A stretch of 64,000 bases of DNA from Eulemur rufifrons (Eukaryota > Chordata > Mammalia > Primates > Lemuridae). The stretch is taken from contig NC_090996.1 in the NCBI RefSeq assembly GCF_041146395.1, forward strand, positions 27,428,738 through 27,492,737, in the 5' to 3' direction. This document shows positions 36,360-48,589 of this stretch, one piece after another. Position numbers and translations under genes: made by a program. The notes beneath the pieces are model-generated. The model was not told the origin of the DNA. It saw nothing but the letters and a program-made list of their open reading frames with translations, and did no database searches. How positions within the stretch are numbered: the stretch's first letter is position 1; every line of letters starts with the position of its first letter.

Positions 36360-36850
36360 ATTTCCTATAAAAGGCCAGATGGTAAATATTTTAAGTTTCA
36401 AGCCCAATGAAGTATATCAATATCAATACCCTAGTTGTACTGTTATACTTATGTTTGCAAAACATTACCATTGGGGGAAACTAGGCAAAGAGTACAATCT
36501 CTCTGTATTATTTCTTATAACTGTATGTGAATCTACAAATATCTCAATAAAATGAATAATATATATTTTCAGCTTTGCAGGCTGTAATTCTCTGTTGCAA
36601 TAAATCCACTCTGCCATTGTTGAGAGAACACAGCCATAGACAATATGTAAATGAGAGTGTGTAGCTATGTTCCAATGAAACTTTACTTATGGACATAAAA
36701 TTTGAATATCATATAATTTTCACATAGCACAGATATTTGTCTTTTTATTTTTGACGACTGTTTTAAAAAATGTAAAAACCATTCTTAGCTGATGGGATGC
36801 ATAAAAAGAGATGGTATTCAGATTTGGCCCAGAGGTTGTAGTTTTTTCTT
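36360..36850. mobile_element. Old DNA-transposon remnant split by an L1 3' fragment
   Basis: Flanking parts read GGCCAGATGGTAAATATTTTAAG, CAGCTTTGCAGGCTGTAATTCTCTG, ACACAGCCATAGACAATATGTAAATGA, TATGTTCCAATGAAACTTTACTTA and GATTTGGCCCAGAGGTTGTAG. This is a common mammalian hAT-like consensus. About 36,395-36,575 is foreign: AATCTCTCTGTATTATTTCTTATAACTGTATGTGAATCTACAA and AATAAAATG, an L1 3' end. Confidence 0.7.
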
Positions 36851-37845
36851 TATCTTTGAGCTAAAGAAAGCAGTCTGCTTTAAGCATCCTCTCTGCTTTT
36901 GAAAACAGTGCTATCCGATACTTCAGGAAAACATTAGAGAGGCTTGTTTTTCTCTTGTCTACAAAATACTGGTCATTAAATGGTTAAACAACCTCCTGGG
37001 CTGCTGGAGAAAAAGATGGTAAGAAGATGTGAGGCACTGGAAATATAAAGGAGTCTATATCTTTGCCCAGCGGGAAATTTTTTGCAGTCCAGATACCAAT
37101 CAGACAATGGCCAACAAAAGATGTTTAAGTGCCTTCTTGTGTAATTTTGTGTTTATACATTGAAATGCCAAATGTGCGTCTCCTTAGGCCAAGTAATACT
37201 ATTTCTAGGAATTTTCCTTACAGATGTAAACAAGGACACCAAGCAACAGAAGCAAGCAACAAAAGGCACAAATCAAAAGGGCTTTTATGATAACAAGACT
37301 ATTATTTCCTATAACAAAAATTCCAGAGATCGGGAAGTACCAAGGTCATTAATTCAGCAATGCGACGATCTCCCCAGGGACCCAGTTTCTTTCTATATTT
37401 CTCCTCTGCCATTCTTCTTGTGTTGGCATTTGTCTTCACATCTATCTCCTCTTGAAAGAAATATCATCGCCATAGTTTGCGACTATCAAGTCTTCACTCT
37501 AAAAGCCCAAAGTACAGTAGAAAAGATATCCCTCCTTTTAAAAGTGAGAAAAACGTTCCCAGAAGCTCCCCTACCGACCACTTCCCTCTTGAATGCTATT
37601 GGCCGGAATCCAGGCACAGACCCAAACCAGTCCTTGGCAAAAGAAATGAGATTACCACTGTGGACTGGGACTAGTCAAAATTTATTCTTTGTGGCTAGAG
37701 AGGAGCCCATCCTCTGGAGCACATAACCACCCAACACCTAAAAAATGGGGTTCTTTTAGCAAGGAAAGAGTGTGACATGGGAATAGCTGTTGCCGAGGCA
37801 ACCATCATTATGGCCGCTCCACCAATGATGGCACCACCACTTTGT
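36851..37845. other. No gene recognised
   Basis: Holds the longest unexplained open frame in the right half (37,160-37,726), but it has no family similarity and no codon-level signal that I can see. Confidence 0.35.
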
Positions 37846-37849
37846 GTTA

Positions 37850-37981
37850 GCACTGACTGATTGCTTGCCTATCTCCTGCAGTATACTGTGAGCTTCCTAA
37901 GGGCAGGAACTACAGCTTGTTCCTCATTATATAAGGCATTTGATGATGGAGGGGTAGATGGATGGATGGACGGATGGATGA
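37850..37981 (+). repeat. L2 3' end followed by (GGAT)n
   Basis: TATACTGTGAGCTTCCTAAGGGCAGGAACTACAGCTTGTTCCTCATTATATAAGGCAT is L2. The GGAT tetranucleotide run is at 37,956-37,981. Confidence 0.7.
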
Positions 37982-38867
37982 CTCTGGCAGCAATTTAGTA
38001 ACTGGGAATACTATGGTTGTGTTATATTTCAACAGAGAATCACACTGCTAGGAAGAACAGAACAGCCAACATCCACAGGGGAAGAAAATCACTTAAAGGT
38101 GGATTTGATTTTTCAATCAGGCAAGATTCTCTCAGAGTTTTGCGTAGAGAATATGTTATGCCTTCAAGATGGGGAAAGGGCAGGTCTCCTGTCCCATATC
38201 ACAAACTCCATGAATGCAGGGATCTTGCTTTCTCATTCCTTCCTACCAATGGCTAGTCCAGAGCCTGTACTTATTCAAAATGCTTTTTTGAAATAAAGAA
38301 TGAAAGAATCTGAGTAGTCATTTTTTCTTTAATATTTTCATCCAGTCAATATTTATTATACGGTTGTTTAATAGAATTTGTGGGTGTACTCTTTGAATGT
38401 ATTTATTCTTTCAGTCCACATTTACTATGCAAACACTCTGTGTGAAGCATTGGATTCTAATTTAATAAGATTTATGTGACTCGGAAGGAAGTTTATTAAA
38501 GAGCTGTTTCCAAAGCGATTTCGATGTGTTGGAAGTGCCGTAGAGTAACTGGGAGACCTCTTTGAAGATGCACGTCTCAGGATTGAGAGTTTTATTATTT
38601 CATAGATATACTTCATGGAAGTTAGGAAGGCAGCTATGTGGCATCATCCTTATTTTCAGATTTTAAAATGAAAACTTGTCTTTCACAAGGTTGAACAATT
38701 AATAAGTGAAAGATTTCAATCTAGATGTGTCTGACTTTAAAGACTATGTTCTTTCTATGAGTGCTGGAGACCAAGATTCATTTGCCTCTTTTGTCATAGT
38801 AATAAAATTCCAAATTTTTTCTTAGGCACAAAACCACACAGAATAAAGAGTAAACATCTCAGCCTCC

Positions 38868-39190
38868 CCTATAGTTAGATGTGGCCATGTAATAAAATTC
38901 CAAGTGTGCAAGAAAGTAATCCATAGTGGCTTCTAGGGAACCTTCCTACGAGGTAGCTGCCATGTACTTTTTGCCTCTTGTTCCTCCTCTCTTCTTCCTG
39001 CTGGTGGGAGCAACAGCAGCCATATGGGACAATGAGGCCAAAGGCATATATTGAGTACACAAAAAGCCTGAGCTCCTGAAAACTGTGGAGCTGCCATACT
39101 AGCCTCAAAATACCTGCCTCTAGACTTCATTTATGTGGAAAAAAATACACCTCTACTGTAAGCCAATGTCATTAGGGTTTTCTCGCAGCT
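38868..39190 (+). repeat. Ancient LTR-like repeat
   Basis: Shows TCTCTTCTTCCTGCTGGTGGGAGCAACAGCAGCCATATGGGACAATGAGGCC, AACTGTGGAGCTGCCATACTAGCC and CTGCCTCTAGACTTCATTTATGTGG. I recognise the consensus but not a secure family name. Confidence 0.5.
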
Positions 39191-41335
39191 GAATTCAATC
39201 CTATCATACTGTTACAACACATTGCCTTCCAATCTGCCATCACTTTGTGGGGAGAAGTCCTAAAACTATCAATAATGATTTCACCACAAAAAAATCTTGG
39301 GAGAATTGGGTTGCATAAGGCAATATTCATATAGCTTGTTCAAAGGGAATGCATAATGGATTTCTTCCTGGAACAACTGGTGTTGACCTGTTTTTGGTAA
39401 ACACTGAGATTTGATATTCACCGAAATCAAATAGTGCCTTCCCTTTGCTCAATATTCATGCTCAAAGCATGAAACTAAGACAGAATGTAAGGAAGAGAGG
39501 TTAGTGGGAGGCTCTACTAACATCTCCATAGTACAATGCATGGACAACCTCCAAAAAATACCATTAAGAAATATCAGAATTAAAGCCAAGCAAGTAGTTT
39601 CAGATTATAAATGTATTGAGGACACACAAAAATATCTTTTATAAACATTATTTTAAGTGTATTATATTTTATATAGTATTTACTTAAAACTGTACTTCCT
39701 CCTCTTGAACTTTCAAGAGACTTCGATAAAAATATTCTTTTGTTCATTTTAGGCAAAGATAAACTTATACTGAGGAATTTTTAAAGAAAGACTATTTTGG
39801 AAAAACAACAAAAGAGAAGCTGAGGCTTACAGCCTTTCTACCTCATTCAAAATCCTAAAAAAAGTACCCTACATGGCATTTAGAAAGTAGAAATATAATA
39901 CTGTAACAAAAATGGACACTGCCTATTAAAATGTTTTAAAAAAAGGTACAGAACTTTGCCATTATTGTTTTGTACTGATTTCTTAAGTTATTTTTCTGTT
40001 ATAATGTTTTGTGGTATAGAAAACATCACCCTAAAATATGAAAATAACACTTAAAAATTTCCTTAAAAAATTAAAAAAAAGATAAAAGCCAATAACTATC
40101 TACTTCGACCTTTATATTCATTTCTTAAGTGTGGTTCTTTTAGAAACTCTTAATTAGTGATGACCTCCAAATGGGTTATTTTGACTTAATTTAATCTCAA
40201 ATATTTTCTCTTATGATACTTGACTTGTTAATTTTCAATTTAACTATGAAAAAAAGGGTGATTTTTTTTAACAGCAGAGAAAAAATAGAAACCATCTATG
40301 GGCCTATATATTTCAGAGTGTCCCTAAACCATGTATCCTTCCTAGGACTAAGTCTAAATTTGAGATCTCGTTATAGCTGTTCAATCAATTTTTGTCATAA
40401 TGGCTCTTGAAAAGTTACATTACTTTTTGTACAACCATTCCGGTTTTTTTTTTTTTGAAATACCAATGTTTTTTCCTCAAAAACACATTAAACATGCTAC
40501 AAGACATTATGGTTTCAGGCAAAGATACACTCTCCAATTTACCCAACACAACAGTTTCGAGTCAGAAATTATCAAGTGTATCAAGTGGAACAAATTCAAA
40601 TTGTGAGCCATGTTTGGGTGAACCCAAAAGATTTTCCTTGTATACATAAATCAAGAGGAACGGATGAAGAAGGGAAGTCTTAGCTCTCCAGTGTGTTTTG
40701 CATGTGTGCTAGTTCCACGAGCATGCTTATGTTCAGGCTTGCTTCATCCTATCGGTGTTTTCTGAGCTCTACTGTTATTTTTTTGTGCAGTTTGAGTGCA
40801 AGATAACCAACCCACCAGCCCCCAAATGATTTGGAAATTACTGAAGAAAATGATGCAGAAAGAAAAACGTACCTTGCAAAGAACGATTCCCTGGCACACC
40901 TATCTCACCAACTACCACCCAGAAGTAAATCTTACCTTCCTCTATCGACAAAGACAATACACCTTCTTATGTCTTATAGATAAACTATACTTATTTGTAT
41001 AAATAAATATATATTTATTTGCAAAATAAATATATAGTAATAAACTATATATGATATAACTTCTATAAATGTGTTTTCATTGTTCAATTGATATGTTTTT
41101 CTATCTTTAAAAATTGGGAGGATATTATGGATTGAGATGGAATGCATCACAATTTTTTCCATTAAAACTAATGGAATTTTTTTCCCACTTAATGGCTTTT
41201 TACTTAGCAGCAGAGTTTTCTGGAACGAATTAAATTTATTAAATAAGAGACAGGTATATAGATTCTTCCCCATGCAGAAATAGGCCAACAAATAGTCTTT
41301 CTTACTCACTTGCTCTCTTTGCTACTTCTTTGCCA
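39191..41335. other. AT-rich intergenic region, nothing recognised
   Basis: Over 2 kb of strongly AT-rich sequence with A- and T-runs. I see no transposon text, RNA gene or exon on either strand. Old L1 remnants beyond recognition are possible. Confidence 0.4.
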
Positions 41336-41942
41336 TGTATTAGACAGAATCTTAATATGGCCATCAAGATTTTCTGCTCCTGGGGTGTACACGGCCTGTG
41401 TAATCTCCAGTACTGTGAGGATGATGGAGTTTACAGCCAGGATTAAGTTATGTCATGTGGCACAGTTGACCTTAAAATAAGGAAAAAGGAGATTGAGGCT
41501 AACCTAACACATGAGCCGTTATAAAGCAGAGAGTGTTCCCTGGATGGGTGTAGAAAAAACAGCTGGAGAAATTCAAAGCAGGAGAGGGCTTCAATTTGAA
41601 GGAGGTTCTCAATGGCTGAGATGGAGGGACCACACAGCAAGAAGCTGAGAACAGACCCTGGAAGTTGAGAACAGTCCCTGACCAACAACTAGCAAGACAA
41701 TGGGAACCTCAGTCCTACAACCACAAGGAAACGAATTCTGCCCAGTACCCAAGGGAGCCAGTAGTGGACCTTCCCCTAGTTGAATCTCCAGATCAGGATT
41801 TTAGCCTCGTGGTATCTTTAGCTGAGAGCCCAGCCACATCATGCTAGGCTTTTGACCTACAGCTGTGAGCAAATGAATGAGTGCTGTTTTAAGCTGCTAA
41901 GTTTATGGTAATTTGTCACACAGCAATAGAAAACTAATATAC
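41336..41942 (+). mobile_element. MLT1-type MaLR solo LTR
   Basis: Starts around TATTAGACAGAATCTTAATATGGCC. It ends AGTGCTGTTTTAAGCTGCTAAGTTTATGGTAATTTGTCACACAGCAATAGAAAACTAATATA, the MLT1 3' end. Confidence 0.85.
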
Positions 41943-41943
41943 C

Positions 41944-42231
41944 CTGGCTGGGTGCTGTGGCTCATGCCTGTCATCCTAGCACTCTGGGAGGCCGAGGCAG
42001 AAGGATTGTTTGAGCTCAGGAGTTCAAGACCAGCCTGAGCAAGAGCAAGGTTGCTCTACTAAAAATAGAAAAATTAGCTGGGCATGGTGGCACGTGCCTG
42101 TAGTCCCAGCTACTTGGGAGGCTGAGGCTGGAGGATTATTTGAGCACGGGTGTTTGAGGTTTTAGTGAGCTACGATGACACCACCACACTCTACCCAGGG
42201 TGACAGAGCAAGATAAAAAAAAAAAAAAAAA
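41944..42231 (+). mobile_element. Alu, older subtype
   Basis: GGCTGGGTGCTGTGGCTCATGCCTGT, GGGAGGCCGAGGCAGAAGGATTGTTTGAG, both monomers, and an A-tail from 42,215. It lacks the TATATGGACAACT insertion and has more substitutions than the Alus at 14.7 and 49.2 kb. It lies directly at the end of the MLT1 LTR. Confidence 0.95.
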
Positions 42232-42282
42232 AGAAAGAAAGAAAGAAAGAAGGAGGGAAGGAAGGAAGGAAGGGAGGGAGGA
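42215..42282 (+). repeat. Microsatellite grown from the Alu tail
   Basis: Poly-A (42,215-42,232) passes into (GAAA)n and then (GGAA)n/(GGGA)n up to 42,282. This is tail expansion rather than independent origin. Confidence 0.9.
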
Positions 42283-42289
42283 GCACTTT

Positions 42290-42939
42290 CTGATTTTCCA
42301 GAAAAGCAACTCCTCAGAACTGTGCTACTCCCACAGTCCCCAAAAAGTCGATCACTTGCCGACGTGCCTGGATTAACTGCTCCTCTGTGACGGGGGCTTT
42401 AAATATCCTGTTTTTCAATCACTGTGGGTTTTCATTTTTATTTTTTTGAAATTCAAATAAGCATTGAACTAAGAAGTTGAGGACAAAATGATTTAAAAGA
42501 AAAAATGGAAGATTCCCCCTTGAGACACATTAAAAACAAACGGTTTTTCTGTGTTCCTACCATCTTTGCTGGCACATAAGCTATGCGGGTGTGTAAGATG
42601 TATCTCAATCCTATAATTACATCTTTGGGGACAGTCTAAATATTTTTCATGGTACATGTGTTGAAAGTGATTTTAAAGTACTTTTCATGGGGAGAACTTA
42701 TTGCTTTTGGTTTATTTATGTATATTTTACCTTGTGTTAAAAATCCAGTAGAAAATTACGAGCTCTAAATGTGGAATAATATTCTATTAACTCAGAAAAA
42801 AATATAAAAAATCAGCTAAGAGAAGTATTTGGCTATGAATGATTAATGTTCCATTGCAAAGTTAGAGTAATCATAAACTTAAATCGAATACAGTAAGTAA
42901 GTTTACTTTACCTCTGATAAGCTATGTGGCCTATGGCTT
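42290..42939. other. No gene or repeat recognised
   Basis: AT-rich intergenic DNA between the Alu and an L1 tail. Confidence 0.4.
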
Positions 42940-43055
42940 ATTATTTTTATTTTTTATTGTTAATTGACACATAATAATTGTACATATTTATGGGCTACAG
43001 TGTGATGTTTCAATACATGTATGCATTGTGTAAAGACTCAAATCAGGGTATTTAG
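42940..43055 (-). mobile_element. L1 3' tail, old
   Basis: The plus strand reads TTATTTTTATTTTTTATTGTTAATTGACACATAATAATTGTACATATTTATGGGCTACAGTGTGATGTTTCAATACATGTATGCATTGTG. Same L1 3' end type as 21,294-21,376 but more diverged. Confidence 0.85.
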
Positions 43056-43059
43056 CCCT

Positions 43060-43245
43060 AAGAAACCCTCTGAGGAAGGCACCATGATTTTATTATCCTC
43101 ACTTTTCAACCAAAATAACTTGGGTTCTGAGAAGTTAAGACCATCACCCAAGGTCTCTCCACTGGTAGAATAAATCTGAGATTCCCTCCAGTTCTATCAA
43201 GACCACACGCCTAAGCTCCTAACCACAATGCTGCCTTGCTGTCTT
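43060..43245 (+). repeat. MIR-like fragment
   Basis: GATTTTATTATCCTCACTTTTCAACC...GGGTTCTGAGAAGTTAAGACCATCACCCAAGGTC...CTAAGCTCCTAACCACAATGCTGCC follows the MIR order. Confidence 0.6.
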
Positions 43246-43640
43246 GCCTTTTACAATGCTACGTACTATTCTTGAGGGGTCCAAAGCCTGATAAATGAAT
43301 CTGCTTAGGTTTTGCCTCCAGAAAAGGATAAACCAATTTTGGTCCAAAGCGGACAGCAGACGTCCTGATTTTAGGTGGTGTACCTGGGCAGGCTGTGCTG
43401 GGGAGACGGTACTCCTCTTCCTTTTACAACTTTTAATTTTGGGATCATGTGGATCTATAGGAAGTTGCTGCAAAAACAATAACAAAGTCATGTTTACATT
43501 TCAGCAGGCTAAATCATGACATCTTACATAACTTTAGTGCCATATCAGAATCAGGAAATAGACTTTGGTGCAATATTGTTAATGAACAATAGACCCTGGT
43601 CAGATTTCACCAGTTTTTACATGTGTTTATGTGTATAGAG

Positions 43641-43665
43641 GTGTGTGTGTGTGTGTGCGCGTGTG
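43641..43665 (+). repeat. (GT)n microsatellite
   Basis: TG-repeat with a GCGC interruption. Confidence 0.9.
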
Positions 43666-43865
43666 CAGTTCTATGTAATTTTATCCCACTTTATCCTCAG
43701 AGCGTTTCTTAGGGCACCGTGTGAAATAATTCAGGTACGTTATGGAGCATACTGCATGGCACTTAAGTGCTCAAAATTTATTTGTCTTGTCTTTATCGTC
43801 TTCTTTCTTTGATTCTCCCTCTGCTTCCCATCATCGTCATCATCTTCATCATCCCTGTCATCAGA

Positions 43866-44000
43866 GTGGGTTGAATTTTGTCCCCCAAAATGATATGTTC
43901 AAGTCCTAAGCCTCTGGTATCTGTGAATGTGACCGTATTTGGAAACAGGGTCTTTGCAGAGGTTGTCGGATTGAGATGAGGTCGTCCGCTAGCTCCGTGT
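43866..44000 (+). mobile_element. MLT1-type LTR, 5' fragment
   Basis: GTGGGTTGAATTTTGTCCCCCAAAATGATATGTTCAAGTCCTAAGCC...GAATGTGACCGTATTTGGAAACAGGGTCTTTGCAGAGG is the 5' third of MLT1. The rest is missing. Confidence 0.85.
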
Positions 44001-45169
44001 AATCACCTACGGAACCCTGATACAGAAAGCATCGCCACAAAGGCCCGCTCGCATCCATATTCCCTTTTCAATTCACTTAATTACTCCAAGGAGAGAGCCT
44101 CCTCTTGCACTCCCTGCATCCACTGTTTGTTTCCCACCAACACTGTCTGCTCTCCCTCTTTATCAAAGAGATCTCAAGTCTGAGCCTCGTTAGCAGACAG
44201 CATTAGCTACCTAACATATGTTAATATTATTTTGTTTTCCCCTCCAATTTGACTCATGTCTGTTTGTGGCAGGAGACACTTGTTTACCCAAATCATGAGC
44301 AGCAAGGTCATTTTTTTCCTCTTTTAAGCAAAGATATTTGAGTAAAGACAACTGGAAAGTAAATAACCCAAGTGAGACGCAGTTAGGGCAAAGAAATGAG
44401 AGAAGAGGGCATGCAAATGCTTGAAGTCTGCGGAAGACTGGGTTAAGAACAAATTTTGAAGGTAATTCGGATTCAGAGGTGTTTTATGGCATCCGACAGA
44501 AGGAAGCGCACGCCAGGCACCGTGCCTGCAGCCGCGTAGCATGCCCATGAAAACTGGGAAGTAAAGGAGTGTGTGTTTACTCCCGTGTTTCAAGCCGTTT
44601 TTGTTAAAGGAGATTTCAGTTTGGCTGGTCACTCACAACAGTGACTCATCCTGCCAGTGTTTGTATGTTTCATGTTAGTAAATATTGCTGCTGCAGGGGT
44701 GGGCTCTGTTTGGAAGGTCTGGCAGGCAGCTCCTGATCTGAAAGGAGGTGATGTCACCAAAGGGCAGGTCTGCCGTTTGCTCCAACGAGCTGGGAGGGAA
44801 GCGAGGAGAGGACTCATCCAATCGGTCCCCAGAAGAACCCAATGTGCCTTGAAGCTCACACTGCAGAGGAGCTTCTGAAAGGCAATAAACGCAAAGGGCT
44901 AATAGAGACGGCTCAACTGAGTGTTCAACTCATCGCATCCGCTTTTGGGGCTGTTACTGTTAGAGTAATTCAAGGGATATGTTATGGAGCTTTCAGATAA
45001 ATGGTTTAAACTCACACTGAGTGAAAAATCGATTAATTTATAAAACCTTACTGCTGGAAATAATGTCAGATCCATCCTCTTCTGGGCAACAGAATCTTTC
45101 AAGGTGATTTGGCTTATGGTCCTTGAAGTTTCACTTTGTATGTGACATAATAGCATTGGTTTGTTTGCT
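44001..45169. other. No gene or repeat recognised
   Basis: Moderate-GC intergenic DNA. A segment around 44,640-44,880 is locally GC-richer, without recognisable content. Confidence 0.35.
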
Positions 45170-45560
45170 TGCATCATTCATTCACTTCCTCGTTTATTCA
45201 ATAATGTTTATCGAGCCCCTAGAATGACCAGAAATTGTACTAAGCACTAGAGATACAGGGATTGAACAAATGCAAGTTCTTAGCTTCTTGGAGCTCACTC
45301 TTGGAAGAGGCAGAAAATAAGCAGATAAACACATCACGTCATTCCACGTAGTGATGGGTGCTACGGACACAGACAGACAAATAAATAGCAGAAGAATTGG
45401 GGAAAGAAGTGAGAGCCCTCTTTTCACTCAGAGGATAGTCTGAATGATGAACCGGTAAGTATTTATTGAACACCTACTATATGCTGGGCATTCTGTTGAT
45501 GTGGAGCAGGTGGAATAAAAAGATTTAGTAGGCACTCACATTGTGGGCAAGACGTAAGTA
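45170..45560 (+). repeat. Ancient interspersed repeat, two 5' pieces
   Basis: ATTCACTTCCTCGTTTATTCAATAATGTTTATCGAGCCCCTAGAATG...ACTAAGCACTAGAGATACAGGGATTGAAC. A second start at about 45,455 reads AAGTATTTATTGAACACCTACTATATGCTGGGCATTCTG. Same long family as 20,830 and 33,050. Confidence 0.6.
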
Positions 45561-46149
45561 GCAATAATTATTATTATAAAGAATCAAGTGCAATATTTTC
45601 TCCCAATATCCCTCCAAGACCGGTGTTGTCATTTCCTGGAACTAGGAACATTTAAATGACTCTTCACAGAGGAAAAGTGCCAGCACAAAGATTCTAGCTC
45701 AGGTCTGTTTGGTTCTAAAGTCGTTCCACTCACGCCATGTTTCTTTCTCTGTACAGATAGAATTGGAGAAGAGACCGGTGAATTAAATGCCCTGGGTGGT
45801 ACAGCTACCATATGTTCTGTGAAAAGATCATGAACTGCCAACTGTAAACGAAAACACAAAGTCATTCTAACCAGGTTTTATGATTCACCGATGAATCAGA
45901 AGGTATTTGAGGACCTTACAGATCTTGGGTTTATTATCCTGAATATCAAATATTATTGATTATAGATATGTGGAAGTACTGACAAACCAAAAAGAGGTGG
46001 TTAATATGCTTCTGAATCATAGACAATTTGACTCATAAAATGGAAGAAGAAAAAATCGGAGCCCTTGTGGATATCAAACCCAGGTCTCTACCTTGTATTC
46101 CAGATAGATCTATCCAACTGCCTACTAACACTTAGGTGTCTCGTAGGCA

Positions 46150-46340
46150 GCTCAAACGCAGCCTGCCCCCAACTGAACCCCTGATCTTCCCCCAGAAAAC
46201 TGCTGCTCCCACCCTCGTTCCCATCTCGTGTCCTAACAACTCCATCCTTCCAGTAGGAGCTCAGGACAGTCTCAGAACTACCCTTGCCTTTTTCTTGGCA
46301 TCTAAACCACCAGAAAACCATGCTGCCTTATTTGTAGAAC
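46150..46340 (+). repeat. Possible L2-related repeat
   Basis: CCCAACTGAACCCCTGATCTTCCCCCAGAAAACTGCTGCTCCCACC...CCTAACAACTCCATCCTTCCAGTAG matches a known mammalian repeat consensus. I assign it to L2 only tentatively. Confidence 0.4.
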
Positions 46341-47430
46341 AAATAAAGGACTGTTCCAAAGAGATGAGAAACTACGTCTACTTATTCACCTAACTTGCGG
46401 TTCCGCATATTTTACGTAAGAACGCCCGTGCTGACACCGTGCGAAGAGTGAGACAACAGAATTTTATTTTTCCCGTTTATCTGTTCTTTTGATGGCCTGT
46501 GTAGTAGGGATCCGGATTGACATAACCACCACCAACTCCAGGGGCTGGAAAGAGAGGGACTGTGATCAGTTAAAAATTCACGATTTGTCTGGGGCGTTGT
46601 GCAACGTGGGCGGCAGCCACTTTGTCCCACGGGCAAACCCTTCAGCAGGGCAGGACAGCTGCAGCCCACATCGTTTCAGAAGAGCCCTGAGTTGATTAAA
46701 ACAGTCTGAAAAGATGTTGCCCCTTGCATCTTTTTTTTTTTTTTAACTTCCTCTCCCGAGAAGACGACGAGACACTTTAGTGGTGAAAAGTCTGCTGTAA
46801 CACAAATCTGTCTAGCGTTGTGTGCTGAAAGGAGAGACAGAGCAGAGATGGGAGAACAACTGTCTATTGAGCAGGTCAGGAGGAGGACTAGGATGCCATG
46901 CGCAAGACACGGGGTCCCTTTTGTGGGTGTCACAGTCAAAATGCCCAATTTTGCCATTGCCGGGGGCGGGGGGGGGGAAGCGGCACAGATGCAGGCAGGA
47001 GGGGGATGGTTTATCAGGAAGATGAGGGGAGAAGGCATAAAAGACAAAACTATTGCCTTGGAGAGCAGGACAAAGAACTCACCAGGAAAGCCCAGCAGAC
47101 GTGCCCTACTGGGCTCCAGGCCAGCTCCAGAGTGTAGTTTTATGTGTAAAGTGTCCATTGCAACAACTTTGTTTGCAAACAAAGAAATATGTTTTAAAAG
47201 GAAAGAAATGCATCAATGCCTAGAAAAGAAAACTGGAGAAAATAAAGCAAGATGCTAATTGCCAAAATAAAAAATTAGTCTGTCTACTAGTGTTAATTGA
47301 GGCTTCTCATGCCTGGCTTGGTTGTCTTGATTCCTCAAGGAGGAATATTTGATGCCCGGAAGCTCAGATCCCCTGACTCCTCATGTGTGAATCAACCACA
47401 GAGGCCTGGGATGGTACCTATAGGAAGCCA
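46341..47430. other. No gene or repeat recognised
   Basis: Contains a T-run at 46,731-46,744 and a G-run at 46,966-46,977. The overlapping open frames here run in both directions and have no recognisable family. Confidence 0.35.
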
Positions 47431-47439
47431 ATAAAAGGG

Positions 47440-47890
47440 AATCACACCAACAGGCATCAATAGCCTTAAAAATGCCCAAACCCTTTGATCCAGTAATAGC
47501 ATTTTGGAGTGTCTCTCTTAAAGAAATAATCCCCAACACCTCGAAAGCTTCAATTTGGTTAACTATACAACCAGTGCATGAATAATAGCAAATAATTGGA
47601 AACGGCCCGTATGTCCAATTGTAGCAGAATGATTAAATAAATTAGGCTGTATCCACAAGTGTATCTGTGATTCACGGGACTCCAAATAACGTGGGTGTTG
47701 ATGTCTACTACAGGCTTGTTTTCAAAAAGAGAGAAATTGGGAATACTCTAAATATTCATAAATAGAAGTGTGGTTAAATAAATTACAGTACATCCATAGA
47801 CAGCTGTTAAATAATAGACAGCTGTTAAAAATAATAAGATATATATGTATTAATACATACACACACAAACACAGAAGATTATTCATATAA
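47440..47890 (+). mobile_element. Old L1M-type 3' fragment
   Basis: CCAAACCCTTTGATCCAGTAATAGCATTTTGG, ATAATAGCAAATAATTGGAAACGGCCCGTATGTCCAATTG and GTTAAATAAATTACAGTACATCCATAGACAGC follow the old L1 3' layout. It contains an internal short duplication (TAAATAATAGACAGCTGTTAAA, 47,806-47,830). Confidence 0.65.
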
Positions 47891-48177
47891 ATAATATCCA
47901 TTGAGGGTAGGCTTTTTTCCTGTTTCATTTACTGATACAGCATCAACATCTAGAAAAGTGCCACGACATGGTAGATGCTCAATGAACAACTTTTGAATAA
48001 TAAATATATTATTTAATATACTTATTAAATATTAATATATTAAACATCAATGTATTATTTAATAATAAATCTATTTCTTAACAACAACAAAAAAGCTTAC
48101 AAAAGAATGTATAAACTAGAGCAAATTTGTGTCTGTGTGCATACTAATATATTAATACTATCCTATCAGCAAGGATA

Positions 48178-48500
48178 GGCTAGGTTATGCTGCTGTAACA
48201 GACAACCTCTAAATAAAACAGTACGTGCTATTAATCTACATGTTCATCACGAGTTGCCTGGGAGCTCTGCTCAGTGTCACTTTCTCTCTGGGACTTGGCT
48301 GATGAGTGGCCACTAATTTGAGCATTGCCAGTTGTCATGGCAAAGGGAACAGAAGCTGGAAAAAGTCTTCCATCAGTATTTAAATAATGTACTCACAGCT
48401 CATTGGCCAGAACCAGTCACGTGGTCCAACCCAAACATAACCTAGCCAGCAGGTGGAATCATACTGTGTGCCTGGATGTGGAGAGCAGGGGACACTTAGA
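48178..48500 (-). repeat. Ancient LTR-like repeat
   Basis: GGCTAGGTTATGCTGCTGTAACAGACAACC at one side and CTCATTGGCCAGAACCAGTCACGTGGTCCAACCCAAACATAACC at the other. Diverged, and the family name is uncertain. Confidence 0.45.
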
Positions 48501-48589
48501 CTCCCACAAACACTATATAGGAAGATACATATAGAATTGGTAAAAATAGGTAAAACTGAAGAAAGAGAATTTGAGGAGGCATGAGAGGT

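Noticed and set aside
37160..37726. Open frame of 188 codons
   Set aside because: No recognisable family or motif, no CpG promoter, and an AT-rich intergenic setting. The length is within chance for a 64-kb window.
46818..47258. Open frame of 146 codons with an opposing 168-codon frame
   Set aside because: Neither shows a domain or splice context. The run of glycines comes from a G-run at about 46,966.
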